Positions 15,656 to 24,043 of a stretch of DNA of 64,000 bases are shown here, in pieces. The stretch is taken from contig NZ_CP040889.1 of the NCBI RefSeq assembly GCF_006171285.1, positions 4,340,001-4,404,000 on the forward strand. Direction: 5' to 3'. Origin of the DNA: Leclercia adecarboxylata (GTDB lineage Bacteria > Pseudomonadota > Gammaproteobacteria > Enterobacterales > Enterobacteriaceae). The first letter of the stretch is position 1. Every line of letters begins with the position of its first letter. The translations under genes and the position numbers were made by a program. The notes beneath the pieces were generated by a model that saw only the letters and a list, made by a program, of their open reading frames with translations, searched no databases and was not told where the DNA came from.

Positions 15656-16094
15656 CCAGTCAATGCGGATCGCTGACCTGCTTGAGAGCCGGGTTGCGGT
15701 AATCTGCTCCTCCCTCGGACTGCCGGTGGCCTGGCCGAACATCGCGTTCAGTCCCCCGGATAATGTGCCATACGGGCGCGTTTATATCCTGCCTGCGCAG
15801 ACCGTAGGGCAGGACATGGAAGGCCAGTTGCGTACGTACCAGGGCATTCTTCAGCTCAACATCATCGCGCCTGCCGGCAGCGGCGTGTCTCAGGCCAGGG
15901 GACTGGCAAAGTCTGTTGTTGATGCCTTCCCCGAAGGTCTGCCGATGGTGGATGGTGACCTGACCGTCTACATCAACGGTCCACCGCAGGTGCGTACGCC
16001 GATACAGGATCGTCCGACATCAGCACCAAACGGCAGTAGCGGCTCTATAACCTACACCACCCCCGTCAGCATGCAGTACCGCGCTGATTACTGA
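15645..16094 (+). CDS. Tail terminator protein (DUF4128-like)
   Basis: A 149-residue protein (IADLLESRVAVICSSLGLPVAWPNIAF...YGRVYILPAQT; YQGILQLNIIAPAGSGVSQARGLAKSVVDAFPEG), the pattern of minor tail / tail terminator proteins like lambda gpU. It caps the tail tube when the length set by the tape measure is reached. Confidence 0.78.
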   Translation: MAGDQSMRIADLLESRVAVICSSLGLPVAWPNIAFSPPDNVPYGRVYILPAQTVGQDMEGQLRTYQGILQLNIIAPAGSGVSQARGLAKSVVDAFPEGLPMVDGDLTVYINGPPQVRTPIQDRPTSAPNGSSGSITYTTPVSMQYRADY

Positions 16095-16095
16095 C

Positions 16096-16120
16096 CCGCC
16101 GCCTGGCGGGTTTTTTATTA
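16096..16120 (+). terminator. Rho-independent terminator before the tail tube gene
   Basis: CCCGCC / GGCGGG stem followed by TTTTTTATT. It lies just ahead of the highly expressed tube gene. Confidence 0.7.
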
Positions 16121-16140
16121 CCTCAATTCAGGAGAATGCA

Positions 16141-17073
16141 ATGGCATTCGCAATCCCTAACGGGTCACGTGTGAACGTGGCCAAGGCCTATCTTGCGCCG
16201 ATTGTCTTCACTGCAGCCTCCAACGCGACGGAATGCGAACTGACCGTTGCCTCTGCTGCCGGGATTCTCGCGGGCGATGTTGTCCAAGTCAGTTCTGGCT
16301 GGCTCAAACTCGATAACATGGTGCTGCGCGTTAAATCGGTAACCAGTACCAAAATTGTGCTGGAAGCGTTCGATACCACCGATACCAAGAAATTCCCGGC
16401 GGGCACCGGCGCAGGCACACTGCGCAAAATCGACTCGTGGATCACCATGCCTCAGGTCATGACGCTCTCTACCGAAGGCGGCGACCAGCAGACCATCAGT
16501 GTCCAGTTCCTGGAAGATGATAAGGCCCGTACCATCCCTACGTTCAAAAACGCCGTGGTTCAGGTCTACACCTTCGCGCATGACCCGATGCTGGCGATCT
16601 ACAAGCGTCTCATCGACCTGGACGACTCCAGCGACACCACGGCGGTATGGTTCCACAACCCGCGTGGCAAAGCGGATCGTTACTACTCCGCCAAAGTATC
16701 TTTCCAGCGCGTGCCGCGTACCGAAATCAACGCGGTGGAAAGCAACGACGCGCGCATGAACTTCGAATCGGATATGCAGATTTACCCGATCGCCGATGCC
16801 TCCGCTGTGCCGCTGGCGTTCCTGACCAACCTGCCAGCCACCAAAACCCTCGCAGTTGGCGCTGCATTGGATCTGGCTGTGGTTATGCAGGGCGGCTCCG
16901 CACCTTACACCTACGTGTGGAAGAAGGGCAGCACCGCCATCCCTGGCAAAACAGCTTCGACGTTCAACATCCCATCTATCGCATCCGGCGATGCGGGCTC
17001 TTACATCTGCGAAGTCACCGACGCTGCAGGCAAGACGCTCACTTCAGCTGCTTGCGCCGTCACCGTCAGCTAA
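16141..17073 (+). CDS. Major tail tube protein with C-terminal Ig-like domain
   Basis: A 310-residue protein. Residues 1-225 form the tube domain (lambda gpV type; VMTLSTEGGDQQTISVQFLEDD). Residues about 225-310 form an immunoglobulin-like domain (LPATKTLAVGAALDLAVVMQGG; YTYVWKKGSTAIPG; IASGDAGSYICEVTDAAGK), with the DAGSYxC signature of I-set domains. Such domains decorate the tail surface and may bind cell-surface sugars weakly. A strong CAGGAGAATGCA ribosome site is present. Confidence 0.88.
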   Translation: MAFAIPNGSRVNVAKAYLAPIVFTAASNATECELTVASAAGILAGDVVQVSSGWLKLDNMVLRVKSVTSTKIVLEAFDTTDTKKFPAGTGAGTLRKIDSWITMPQVMTLSTEGGDQQTISVQFLEDDKARTIPTFKNAVVQVYTFAHDPMLAIYKRLIDLDDSSDTTAVWFHNPRGKADRYYSAKVSFQRVPRTEINAVESNDARMNFESDMQIYPIADASAVPLAFLTNLPATKTLAVGAALDLAVVMQGGSAPYTYVWKKGSTAIPGKTASTFNIPSIASGDAGSYICEVTDAAGKTLTSAACAVTVS

Positions 17074-17114
17074 CCATTTATGCCCGGTTCGCCGGGCTAT
17101 TCTGAGATGAATCA

Positions 17115-17453
17115 ATGACTCAATTCTCCCTGATCCCGAACCCAACGTTTTCAGCTACTGCCAGCATCCCACAAGCCGGGAAAGAAGACGGCAAACTGAC
17201 CTTCAGCTTCCGCCATAAAACGCTTGAAGAGCTGCGCGCTCTGGACGAGCAACTGCAAAAAAAAGCCGATGGCAAAAAAGCGCCTATCGCGCCACAGGCC
17301 GACTATCTGATGGAAATCGTCGACGGCTGGGCGCTGCCGGATGAGTTCACCCGCGATAACGTGATCGTCCTCCTGCAGAACTATCCGCGCGCGTTCGACA
17401 GCATCGGCCTGGCCTACACCAAAGAGCTGATGGGTATCCGCGAAAAAAACTGA
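17115..17453 (+). CDS. Tail assembly chaperone (lambda gpG equivalent)
   Basis: A 112-residue protein (MTQFSLIPNPTFSATASIPQ; FSFRHKTLEELRALDEQLQ; ending GIREKN). It ends in GAA AAA AAC TGA, which contains the slippery heptamer A AAA AAC (17444-17450). A -1 shift there continues into the next frame and makes a longer GT-type chaperone that holds the tape measure during tail assembly. Confidence 0.85.
   Translation: MTQFSLIPNPTFSATASIPQAGKEDGKLTFSFRHKTLEELRALDEQLQKKADGKKAPIAPQADYLMEIVDGWALPDEFTRDNVIVLLQNYPRAFDSIGLAYTKELMGIREKN
17444..17450 (+). promoter_or_regulatory. Programmed -1 ribosomal frameshift site
   Basis: The heptamer A AAA AAC is in the correct phase (X XXY YYZ) with the zero-frame stop TGA immediately after. 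The -1 frame then reads CTG AGG CAG GTC GCC GCA GCG ATG and runs without a stop through the gene at 17471-17758. This copies the lambda G/GT arrangement. Confidence 0.88.
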
Positions 17454-17470
17454 GGCAGGTCGCCGCAGCG

Positions 17471-17758
17471 ATGTATACACCGGGACCGACACTCGCGGAG
17501 TTAGCCGCTTTTGGTTTAACGCCTGAGGACGTGGAGGAAGAGGTGGGGATCCTGCCATCCATATGGGAGGCCTTTACCGTCTTCTCCACTCTGGCGACCC
17601 AATGGCGCGTCGGTGCGAGCGGTGCGACCGGTCTTGATTACAACGTTCTCCCTTGGGTGTTTGAATTGCACGGGGTTGAGGATGCGGCGGCCTGCATGGC
17701 TGATATTCGAATCATGGAAAGCGAGGCTCTCAAAGTGATGCATAAGGAGACGGCCTGA
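17471..17758 (+). CDS. Tail chaperone T domain (expressed by frameshift, DUF1799-like)
   Basis: A 95-residue segment (MYTPGPTLAELAAFGLTPEDVEEE; VLPWVFELHGVEDAAACMADIRIMESEAL). It is the position and size equivalent of lambda T, which is made only as the GT fusion. The ATG at 17471 has no clear ribosome site, in keeping with entry by frameshift. It overlaps the tape measure start by one base. Confidence 0.82.
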   Translation: MYTPGPTLAELAAFGLTPEDVEEEVGILPSIWEAFTVFSTLATQWRVGASGATGLDYNVLPWVFELHGVEDAAACMADIRIMESEALKVMHKETA

Positions 17759-20700
17759 TGAGTGACCAAATCGCCTCGATCACATTGCGTGCTGACGTAT
17801 CCGATCTGAAAACAGCCAGCAATGAACTGGATAAACTCGGTGAAGCCGCGGCGGGAGCCGTAGGTAAAGCCGATGACCTTAACAGTGTATTCCGCGCTGG
17901 CGCTGAGTCTGCGAAACAGGGCAGCGAAGGTCTCAAAGAGCAGCAGACTGCGCTCAAAGGCCTGCTGGAGAATATCGATCCGGTAAACAAGGCGCTGAAC
18001 CGCCTGGATGAACAGCAGGCTGCGCTGCGTAACTTCCAGACCAAAGGCTTCCTGGATACCGACGATTTTCAGCACTACAACAAAATCCTGGACGATACCC
18101 GACTTAAGCTGACGGATACCGGCGAAGCAGCTGCGCGTGCCCAGGCAGAACTCGCGGCCACTCACGCGGCAGAGAAGCAATCAGCCGCGCTGAAGAACCT
18201 GCTGGGTTCAATCGACCCGACGATCCGCGCATTCAACTCGCTGGACGAGCAGCATGCGCAGCTGGTGGCACACTTCGAAGCAGGGCGCATTAACGGCACC
18301 CAGTTCGAGCATTTCAACACCATCCTTAACCAGACGCGTGAGCGGCTCTCTGGAGTGGCAGACGTGCTGCCTGATGCACTTTCCCGGCAAGAGTTAGCTG
18401 CACGCCGCGCCGGTATCTCCGTGGGCCAGTACAGCGCGGCCATGCGCACGCTGCCAGCACAGTTCACCGATATTGCTACCCAGCTGGCTGGTGGGCAGTC
18501 TCCGTTCCTGATCCTGCTCCAGCAGGGCGGGCAGATTAAAGACCAGTTTGGCTCAGTGCAGGGGGCGCTGTCCGGCGTAGGTGAATACATCCGCAGCATG
18601 GTCGGGATGATTAACCCAACCACGATTGCCTTGGGTGGTCTGGTTGGCACCATTGGCCTGCTGGCTGCAGCCGCGTACAGTTCGTCTGAACAGTTCGATC
18701 AGGTGGCGCGCTCTGTCATCATGATGGGCGGCGCTGGCTTCGCCTCAATGCAGCAGCTCAACCAGGCCGCTGAAGAGGTGGCGGGCAAGACGAACACCTC
18801 GGTCAGCTCGACGGTCGATACCCTGGTTGCGCTGAATGACACTGGCAAATATACCGCCAGCCAGATGAAGCAGATCGCCACGTCCATCACCCTGATGGGC
18901 AAGGCAGGCAACGATACCAAAACGGCGATGGTCGACTTTGGCAAGATTGTCAGCGACCCGGTGAAAGGGCTGGCCAGCCTAAATGAGCAATATGGCTTTG
19001 TCGACGAAGCCATGATGAAGCACATTATCCAGCTGCGTAAGCAGAAAGGGGAGCAGGCGGCAGTTACCGAAGCCATTGATCTGTTTGCTGGCGTAATGGC
19101 AAAACGAGCAGAAGAGACCACCAGGGCGACCGACAATATCGGGCAGTCCTGGCAATGGCTGAAGAAAACATCATCTGACACCTTTGATGATATTGGGGTT
19201 ACCGTCCGCGCCTGGGGAAATCAGGTACTGGATATTTTTGATTTGGTTAAGGCGTCGATAAAGGATCGCTTTCTCAATATCACCTCATTGGATGCCAAAT
19301 TTACCGGGACCTTAGCTGGCTGGGCTGAAAAAATACCTGGTGGCGGTGCAATAACTGAGTTCCTCGGCATGGATGTCGAGGCTATGAAAAAGGCCGGAAC
19401 TGAAGCTGACAAAGAGATCGCGGCGAACAAAAAACGCTACGAAGAACTCTGGAAGCGGGTTACTGCACCCAACGCCCAGGCAAGTTATGAAGCCGAAGCG
19501 CGAGGTGTAAACGTTAAAGGAGAGGGTGGATCGAGCCGAGCATCGAGGGATGCGGTATCGAAACTTGCCGAGGACTCTTCCAAAAAGACCCGAGAAGCAA
19601 AGGCCACGCTGGATGCGGGCGATCGCACCCTGGAGAACTACCGCGCCCAAGCCAGAACCCTAACGGAAACTCTCGAAACCCTTCGGCAGACCGGCGAGAC
19701 CCACGCCAAAAACACAGAGTTCAGTAAACAGCAATCCCACTTTGCTGAACTGGATGAGGCCTCCAAAACTCGCGCCCTGACTGCTCAGGAGAAATCTCTA
19801 CTGTCGAGCCGCGAGGCCATTCTGAATGCCGCCAAGGTGGTGGATCAGAAAAACAAGGAAGTGGAGACCCAGCAGAAGATTAACGGGCTGGCTCAGCAGG
19901 CGAACAAGTACGTCACACAGATGGCTGAAAAGACCGATGCATTGCGTGATAGTGCCGGGTTAAGTAGTCGTCAAACGCAGCGTCTGATGGAGGAAGCGCA
20001 GCTCCGACAGGGGTGGCTGAATGGTGGCGGCAAGCTTGAAGATGCTGGGTATGAAAAAGAACTGGCAGCGCTTCGGAAGTATTACGCGGAAGAAGATAAA
20101 CTTCGCGGTGATTGGAAAGCTGGTGCTGTAAGCGGCTGGAATGAATATCTGGACGCTGCCACGAATACCTATGATGCCGTGAAAAACGTTGCCAGTTCCA
20201 CGCTAACAGGTCTAAGCGACATGCTGACTGAGCTTATGACAACAGGCACAGCGTCGATTAAAGAGTTCGGCAAGTCGATGCTCAAGATGATCCTGGATGT
20301 GACGAACCGCCTCATGGTTGCCTACGCAGTGCAGGCTGCAATGGGATGGATTAGTGGTGGGTCTGGTGGTGGCGCTACGCCTGGCGGCGCTTATGCCAAT
20401 GCGGCCGCGGGCGTTACATTCAACGCTAAAGGCGGTGTTTACGAGTCCCCAGGCCTCAGCAAATATGTGAATGGCGTCTATGATTCCCCTCAGCACTTCA
20501 CCTTTCAGGGGGCATCGAAATTTGCGAAAGGTGGGGTCTTCGCTGAAGCAGGCGCTGAGGCGATCATGCCGCTTACTCGGGACTCTGCGGGGCGATTGGG
20601 GGTCAGGGCGCAAGGTGGAGGTGGTGCGCTACCGCAGGTCAATATTGATATCTACGTCGATAACAAGGGCAACACATCATCAAACACGTCTGGAGATGGT

Positions 20701-20811
20701 AGTGCTGCAGCGCGGGCTTTAGGAAAGGAAATTGAAGTCAAGGTGACGGAAATTCTGATGAGAGCGGCTCGGAGCGATGGTCTCCTTGGTAGGCAGTTCC
20801 AGACAAAGTAA
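17758..20811 (+). CDS. Tail tape measure protein
   Basis: A 1017-residue protein. The N-terminal third is coiled coil (SDLKTASNELDKLGEAAAGA, repeats of LDEQ.A). A hydrophobic stretch about 285-305 (INPTTIALGGLVGTIGLLAAAAY) may insert into the host membrane at ejection. A tail_H-like block follows (NQAAEEVAGKTNTSVSSTVDTL) and the end is glycine-rich. By the lambda ruler of about 0.15 nm per residue the tail would be near 150 nm. The N-terminal motif LL.SIDP..R / LLENIDPVNKAL is duplicated. The frame is intact. Confidence 0.9.
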   Translation: MSDQIASITLRADVSDLKTASNELDKLGEAAAGAVGKADDLNSVFRAGAESAKQGSEGLKEQQTALKGLLENIDPVNKALNRLDEQQAALRNFQTKGFLDTDDFQHYNKILDDTRLKLTDTGEAAARAQAELAATHAAEKQSAALKNLLGSIDPTIRAFNSLDEQHAQLVAHFEAGRINGTQFEHFNTILNQTRERLSGVADVLPDALSRQELAARRAGISVGQYSAAMRTLPAQFTDIATQLAGGQSPFLILLQQGGQIKDQFGSVQGALSGVGEYIRSMVGMINPTTIALGGLVGTIGLLAAAAYSSSEQFDQVARSVIMMGGAGFASMQQLNQAAEEVAGKTNTSVSSTVDTLVALNDTGKYTASQMKQIATSITLMGKAGNDTKTAMVDFGKIVSDPVKGLASLNEQYGFVDEAMMKHIIQLRKQKGEQAAVTEAIDLFAGVMAKRAEETTRATDNIGQSWQWLKKTSSDTFDDIGVTVRAWGNQVLDIFDLVKASIKDRFLNITSLDAKFTGTLAGWAEKIPGGGAITEFLGMDVEAMKKAGTEADKEIAANKKRYEELWKRVTAPNAQASYEAEARGVNVKGEGGSSRASRDAVSKLAEDSSKKTREAKATLDAGDRTLENYRAQARTLTETLETLRQTGETHAKNTEFSKQQSHFAELDEASKTRALTAQEKSLLSSREAILNAAKVVDQKNKEVETQQKINGLAQQANKYVTQMAEKTDALRDSAGLSSRQTQRLMEEAQLRQGWLNGGGKLEDAGYEKELAALRKYYAEEDKLRGDWKAGAVSGWNEYLDAATNTYDAVKNVASSTLTGLSDMLTELMTTGTASIKEFGKSMLKMILDVTNRLMVAYAVQAAMGWISGGSGGGATPGGAYANAAAGVTFNAKGGVYESPGLSKYVNGVYDSPQHFTFQGASKFAKGGVFAEAGAEAIMPLTRDSAGRLGVRAQGGGGALPQVNIDIYVDNKGNTSSNTSGDGSAAARALGKEIEVKVTEILMRAARSDGLLGRQFQTK

Positions 20812-20913
20812 GCCCTGCCTTAGGTTCTGACATGTGAATATCACCTATACCTAGTTACAGCAACTCATCCCTTGGTTATCATGAGTTAAACCATGCTATT
20901 CAAGGGGATGATA

Positions 20914-21735
20914 GTGAAAAAAATGTTGTTAATTTGTTCTGTGGCTTTATTGCTATCTGGGTGCGATAAACCAAAAATTGACGCTTCAACGGATGAAACA
21001 ATGAAGTCGTCTCTTCAGAAGGTTAAGGATTCTCTTCCTGAAGATAAACAACAAGAATTTAGTGAGGCAACGTCAACCATATTAATGAATAGCGTCGATA
21101 TGAAAGCTATGATGGCTGGCGCTTTGTCAGGAAATGGCGATGCAATCGCCATGCAGCAAGCTCAGAAAGCAAAGGATGCACTGAACGGAAAGACAGGGGA
21201 AGAAATAATAAACGAAGCTAAAGCTATTCAGGCGGAGCGGGCTCAAAAAGAACAGAAGCAAGCTTTACAAGAAATCGCAGATCTTCAAGACAAGAGAGTG
21301 AAATCTCAGCAGGCTAAGGAAGAGCTTAAGAAGTTTGTTGTTAACAAATCTCGGTTTTATTTTCAAAAGCAAGAATATGGAAGACCTCGCCCGGTTATTG
21401 AATTAAGTGTTGAAAATAAAACCAACACCCCGATATCTAGAGCATATTTTAAGGGTACGATTGCATCACCCGGACGAGCCATCCCATGGTTGGTAGATAC
21501 ATTTAATTATCCGATCCCTGGAGGGCTCGAACCAGGTGAGAAAGCGGATTGGCCCCTGCTTCCAAACATGTTTTCAGATTGGGGAAAAGTCGAAGCCCCT
21601 GACGATGCCGTATTTACTGTAGAGGTCGTGAGGCTTGATGGTCCGGATGGCAATACCTTGTTTGATGCGGAAGGATTCGGCGAAAATGATCAAAAGCGAC
21701 TCGACATGCTCATGAGCAAGTATTCAGCTAAATAA
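20914..21735 (+). CDS. Phage-borne lipoprotein (moron)
   Basis: About 273 residues with a lipoprotein signal (KKMLLICSVALLLSGC; lipobox LSGC), then a helical region with a QERAQKEQKQALQEIADLQDK coiled coil, and a C-terminal beta domain (YGRPRPVIELSVENKTNTPISRAYFKGTI...PGGLEPGEKADWPL). The GTG at 20914 is preferred: AAGGGG lies 6 bases before it, but only directly before the ATG at 20908. It sits between tape measure and gpM, is AT-rich and has its own leader. Phage lipoproteins often block superinfection or alter the envelope; this role is inference. Confidence 0.75.
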   Translation: MKKMLLICSVALLLSGCDKPKIDASTDETMKSSLQKVKDSLPEDKQQEFSEATSTILMNSVDMKAMMAGALSGNGDAIAMQQAQKAKDALNGKTGEEIINEAKAIQAERAQKEQKQALQEIADLQDKRVKSQQAKEELKKFVVNKSRFYFQKQEYGRPRPVIELSVENKTNTPISRAYFKGTIASPGRAIPWLVDTFNYPIPGGLEPGEKADWPLLPNMFSDWGKVEAPDDAVFTVEVVRLDGPDGNTLFDAEGFGENDQKRLDMLMSKYSAK

Positions 21736-21798
21736 TGGCTCTTCAATTAACCGCCAAGCCCCAAATGGGGCTTGTGCTTGGAGCCCACTCAGGTGGGC

Positions 21799-21939
21799 TT
21801 ACATATTTTGGCAACCATGCCCCGTTACACATGATTGCCTGATCGTAGTAACACGTTCCGCTGCTTTTCTGTCCATGTAATCCTGCGCCATGCCAGCGCA
21901 GATGATAACAACCAGAACTAATAGCCAAATCCGCTTCAT
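21799..21939 (-). CDS. Small membrane or secreted peptide (46 aa)
   Basis: MKRIWLLVLVVIICAGMAQDY followed by MDRKAAERVTTIRQSCVTGHGCQNM. A hydrophobic N-terminal helix with a basic start and a short polar tail with two cysteines suggests a secreted or membrane-anchored peptide. AGAGGA lies just upstream. This frame differs from the longer, unlikely minus-strand frame here. Two hairpins (AAGCCCC/GGGGCTT and AGCCCAC/GTGGGCT) follow on the 3' side. Similar tiny genes accompany the lipoprotein type in other prophages, as far as I recall. Confidence 0.6.
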   Translation of the reverse strand: MKRIWLLVLVVIICAGMAQDYMDRKAAERVTTIRQSCVTGHGCQNM

Positions 21940-21997
21940 TCATTCCTCTAGGGTAAGATTATGCAATGGTGCAGTGCCGCTCTTTGGCGGATACCTG

Positions 21998-22465
21998 TTA
22001 TTTCATAAGCACGTGTAAACCAGCAGTCGTAACTGTTTGAACGAGTGTTTTTAGAGCTTCTGTTGATAGAGCGCCTAAAGCTGATTTTGCTTTTTCCTTA
22101 TCAGCATCGTTTAGATTAGATATGGCGATAAGGTCTTCCAGCACTATGACAGCGTCACGGTGGAACCTGATAGTATGCACGTTAAGTATGGCGCCCAAAC
22201 CGCCATCATCTCTAATGAAATCAATGCCTTTACTGGTAATTTTCAAGCTTTCTAGTTGAACTGAAATTTTACCTGACAGCTCTTTTAGAAAAAGACATTC
22301 AAGTAGTTCGTGTTCATACAGATAAAAGAGATTCGCTACCAGATTATCTACGTTTCCAAAGGACCGCATATAATAAGGCTTACGCTCTTGCGTGATTCCA
22401 TAAGGTGCTCGGTTATACAGTTCCTGTAATAGTTCGTGCTGAGCAGCTCGATTGTATTTATCCAT
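21998..22465 (-). CDS. Hypothetical protein, antisense moron
   Basis: A 155-residue protein. The N-terminal half (MDKYNRAAQHELLQELYNRAPYGI; VDNLVANLFYLYEHELLECLFLKE; LKITSKGIDFIRDDGGLGAIL) looks like a winged-helix fold with the ITxKGIDFI wing pattern. The C-terminal half is helical (KEKAKSALGALSTEALKTLVQTV). It is AT-rich and opposite to the tail genes, so it is probably expressed from its own promoter in the lysogen. The winged-helix idea is from pattern only; function unknown. Confidence 0.65.
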   Translation of the reverse strand: MDKYNRAAQHELLQELYNRAPYGITQERKPYYMRSFGNVDNLVANLFYLYEHELLECLFLKELSGKISVQLESLKITSKGIDFIRDDGGLGAILNVHTIRFHRDAVIVLEDLIAISNLNDADKEKAKSALGALSTEALKTLVQTVTTAGLHVLMK

Positions 22466-22609
22466 TGATGATTCCTGGTAATGATGTCTGGAGTAATTAT
22501 TACAAGGCCATTATTTGAAGATGTAAACTTTCTTTAAAGATTAACAGCTGCGTTCTGTAACGATACCTTATTTATTGTACGGATGTAGTCTGAAATTATT
22601 TTTATCTAT

Positions 22610-22636
22610 CGAACCCAGCTCCGGCTGGTTTTTTTA
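22610..22636 (+). terminator. Terminator-like hairpin before gpM
   Basis: AACCCAGCTCCGGCTGGTTTTTTTA: an imperfect CCAG/CTGG stem with a T7 run, shortly before the gpM start. A similar hairpin (ACCCGGCTCCGGCTGGGTTTTT) lies at about 30935-30957 before the fibre gene. Confidence 0.55.
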
Positions 22637-22646
22637 TGGAGCAAAT

Positions 22647-22753
22647 ATGGCAGTTGAAACCTACAACTGGCGCTCGCAGCTTGGCGCTGGTCCTGTCGAA
22701 TACAGCCAGGCGCTGCGTGCGGCCCAGTTTGGCGATGGTTACGAGCAGGTGGC
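22647..22753 (+). pseudogene. Minor tail protein gpM, 5' part, split by an IS
   Basis: Encodes MAVETYNWRSQLGAGPVEYSQALRAAQFGDGYEQVA, the start of the lambda gpM family tail-tip protein. The IS at 22754-23790 cuts it. Joined to 23800-24043, with the nine-base duplication counted once, it gives an intact 116-residue gpM. Confidence 0.85.
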
Positions 22754-23790
22754 GGCGTTGTTGCTCAAATCAGGGAACTATCCCGCAGTTTGGTGATCTG
22801 ATCTCTTAGGTTCACCACCGGGAGCGCCAGATGGGCAAGTCCAAGCACAAGATCAGCAACTGGAAACAGTACAACCAAGCCTTGGTGCAACGTGGTTCGT
22901 TGACCGTCTGGATGGATGAGCAAGCCATCCAGCAGTGGCATTGCCAGACCCATCATGGCCGCCGAGGGCGAGGCTTCCATTACAGCGACTCCGCCATTGA
23001 AACCGCGCTGATGCTCAAGGCGGTATTCAAGCTACCGCTGCGTGCCTTGGAAGGCTTCATCAACTCGCTGTTCCAGCTGATGAATGTGCCCTTACAGTCG
23101 CCGGACTACAGCTGTATCAGCAAGCGCGCCAAGACGGTCGAAATCAAGTACCGCCTACCGAGCCATGGCCCAGTAGCTCACGGTCATCGATGCCACCGGA
23201 CTCAAGGTCTATGGCGAGGGCGAATGGAAAATTCGCAAGCACGGCAGGAGAAACGCCGCGTCTGGCGCAAGCTTCACGGCCGTAGATGCGGCGACCCATG
23301 CCATCGTCGCAGCCGAAGTCAGCAAACGGTGGGCGATAACGAGGTGCTGCCCACGCTGCTCAACCCCGCCGCAAGATAGAACAAGTCAGCGCCGATGGTG
23401 CCTATGACACCAAAGCCTGTTATGCCCTACTACAAAGAAGGGCGCCAAGGCCACCATACCGCCGAGAAAAAATGCGGCATTCTGGAAGACAGGCCATCCA
23501 CGCAACGAGGCGGTTGCCGCGCTCAAGGCAGGAGAGCTGGAGCAATGGAAAAAGGACTCTGGCTATCATCAGCGCTCGATAGCTGAGACCGCCATGTATC
23601 GCTTCAAGCAGCTCATCGGTCCGAAACTGAGTCTGCGGAGCTACAACGCCCAGGTGGGTGAGATCCTGGCTGGGGTAAAAGTCATGAACAAGGTCATAGG
23701 GCTTGGTATGCCCATTCGGCAGGCCGTCAACTAAGCCCGCCCGGCGGGTTGGGGAGCGAGTATCCGACTTTGGATTTGATCAACAAGGCC
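22754..23790 (+). mobile_element. Degenerate IS5-family (IS903-group) insertion sequence, 1037 bp
   Basis: Ends GGCGTTGTTGCTCAAATC at 22754 and the complement of GGCCTTGTTGATCAAATC at 23790 form matching inverted repeats close to those of IS903. They are flanked by the 9-bp target duplication GCAGGTGGC (22745-22753 and 23791-23799), as expected for the group. The transposase is frameshifted in several places, so the copy cannot move by itself. Confidence 0.92.
22831..23734 (+). pseudogene. IS903-like transposase, frameshifted
   Basis: It starts MGKSKHKISNWKQYNQALVQ and follows IS903 transposase (SLTVWMDEQAI; FHYSDSAIETALMLK; DYSCISKRAKTVEIKYR) to about 23155. It then changes frame repeatedly: VIDATGLKVYGEGEWKIRKHG, AVDAATHAIVAAEV and the ending YHQRSIAETAMYRFKQLIG...VKVMNKVIGLGMP are in different frames. 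At least three frame changes separate the blocks. Confidence 0.88.
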
Positions 23791-23799
23791 GCAGGTGGC

Positions 23800-24043
23800 C
23801 GAAAACGGTATTAACTCCACGGCCATTCAGGTACCGATGAAGCATGTCGGCGCAGAGGCGGAAGTAAACACGATCCGCGACTTCCTGCTTGCCCACACGG
23901 TCAAGGCCTTCATCATCACGCCGCCAGGTGAGGTGAAAGGGCTGTACCGGGTTGTCGCTGACTCCGTGCGGAAAAACCAACTGAACAGCAAATTCTCTGA
24001 GTTGACCTTCACTATCAAACGGGCCTACGGAGTCTACGCATAA
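23800..24043 (+). pseudogene. Minor tail protein gpM, 3' part
   Basis: Encodes ENGINSTAIQVPMKHVGAEAEVNTIRDFLLAH through ELTFTIKRAYGVYA, the conserved C-terminal half of gpM. The frame is open from 23795 but has no start or ribosome site after the IS. Its stop overlaps the next start by one base. Confidence 0.82.

Noticed and set aside
21743..21943. 66-codon minus-strand frame MNEADLAISS
   Set aside because: The overlapping frame at 21799-21939 has a signal-like hydrophobic N-terminus and a better fit to the ribosome site; the two cannot both be the main product.
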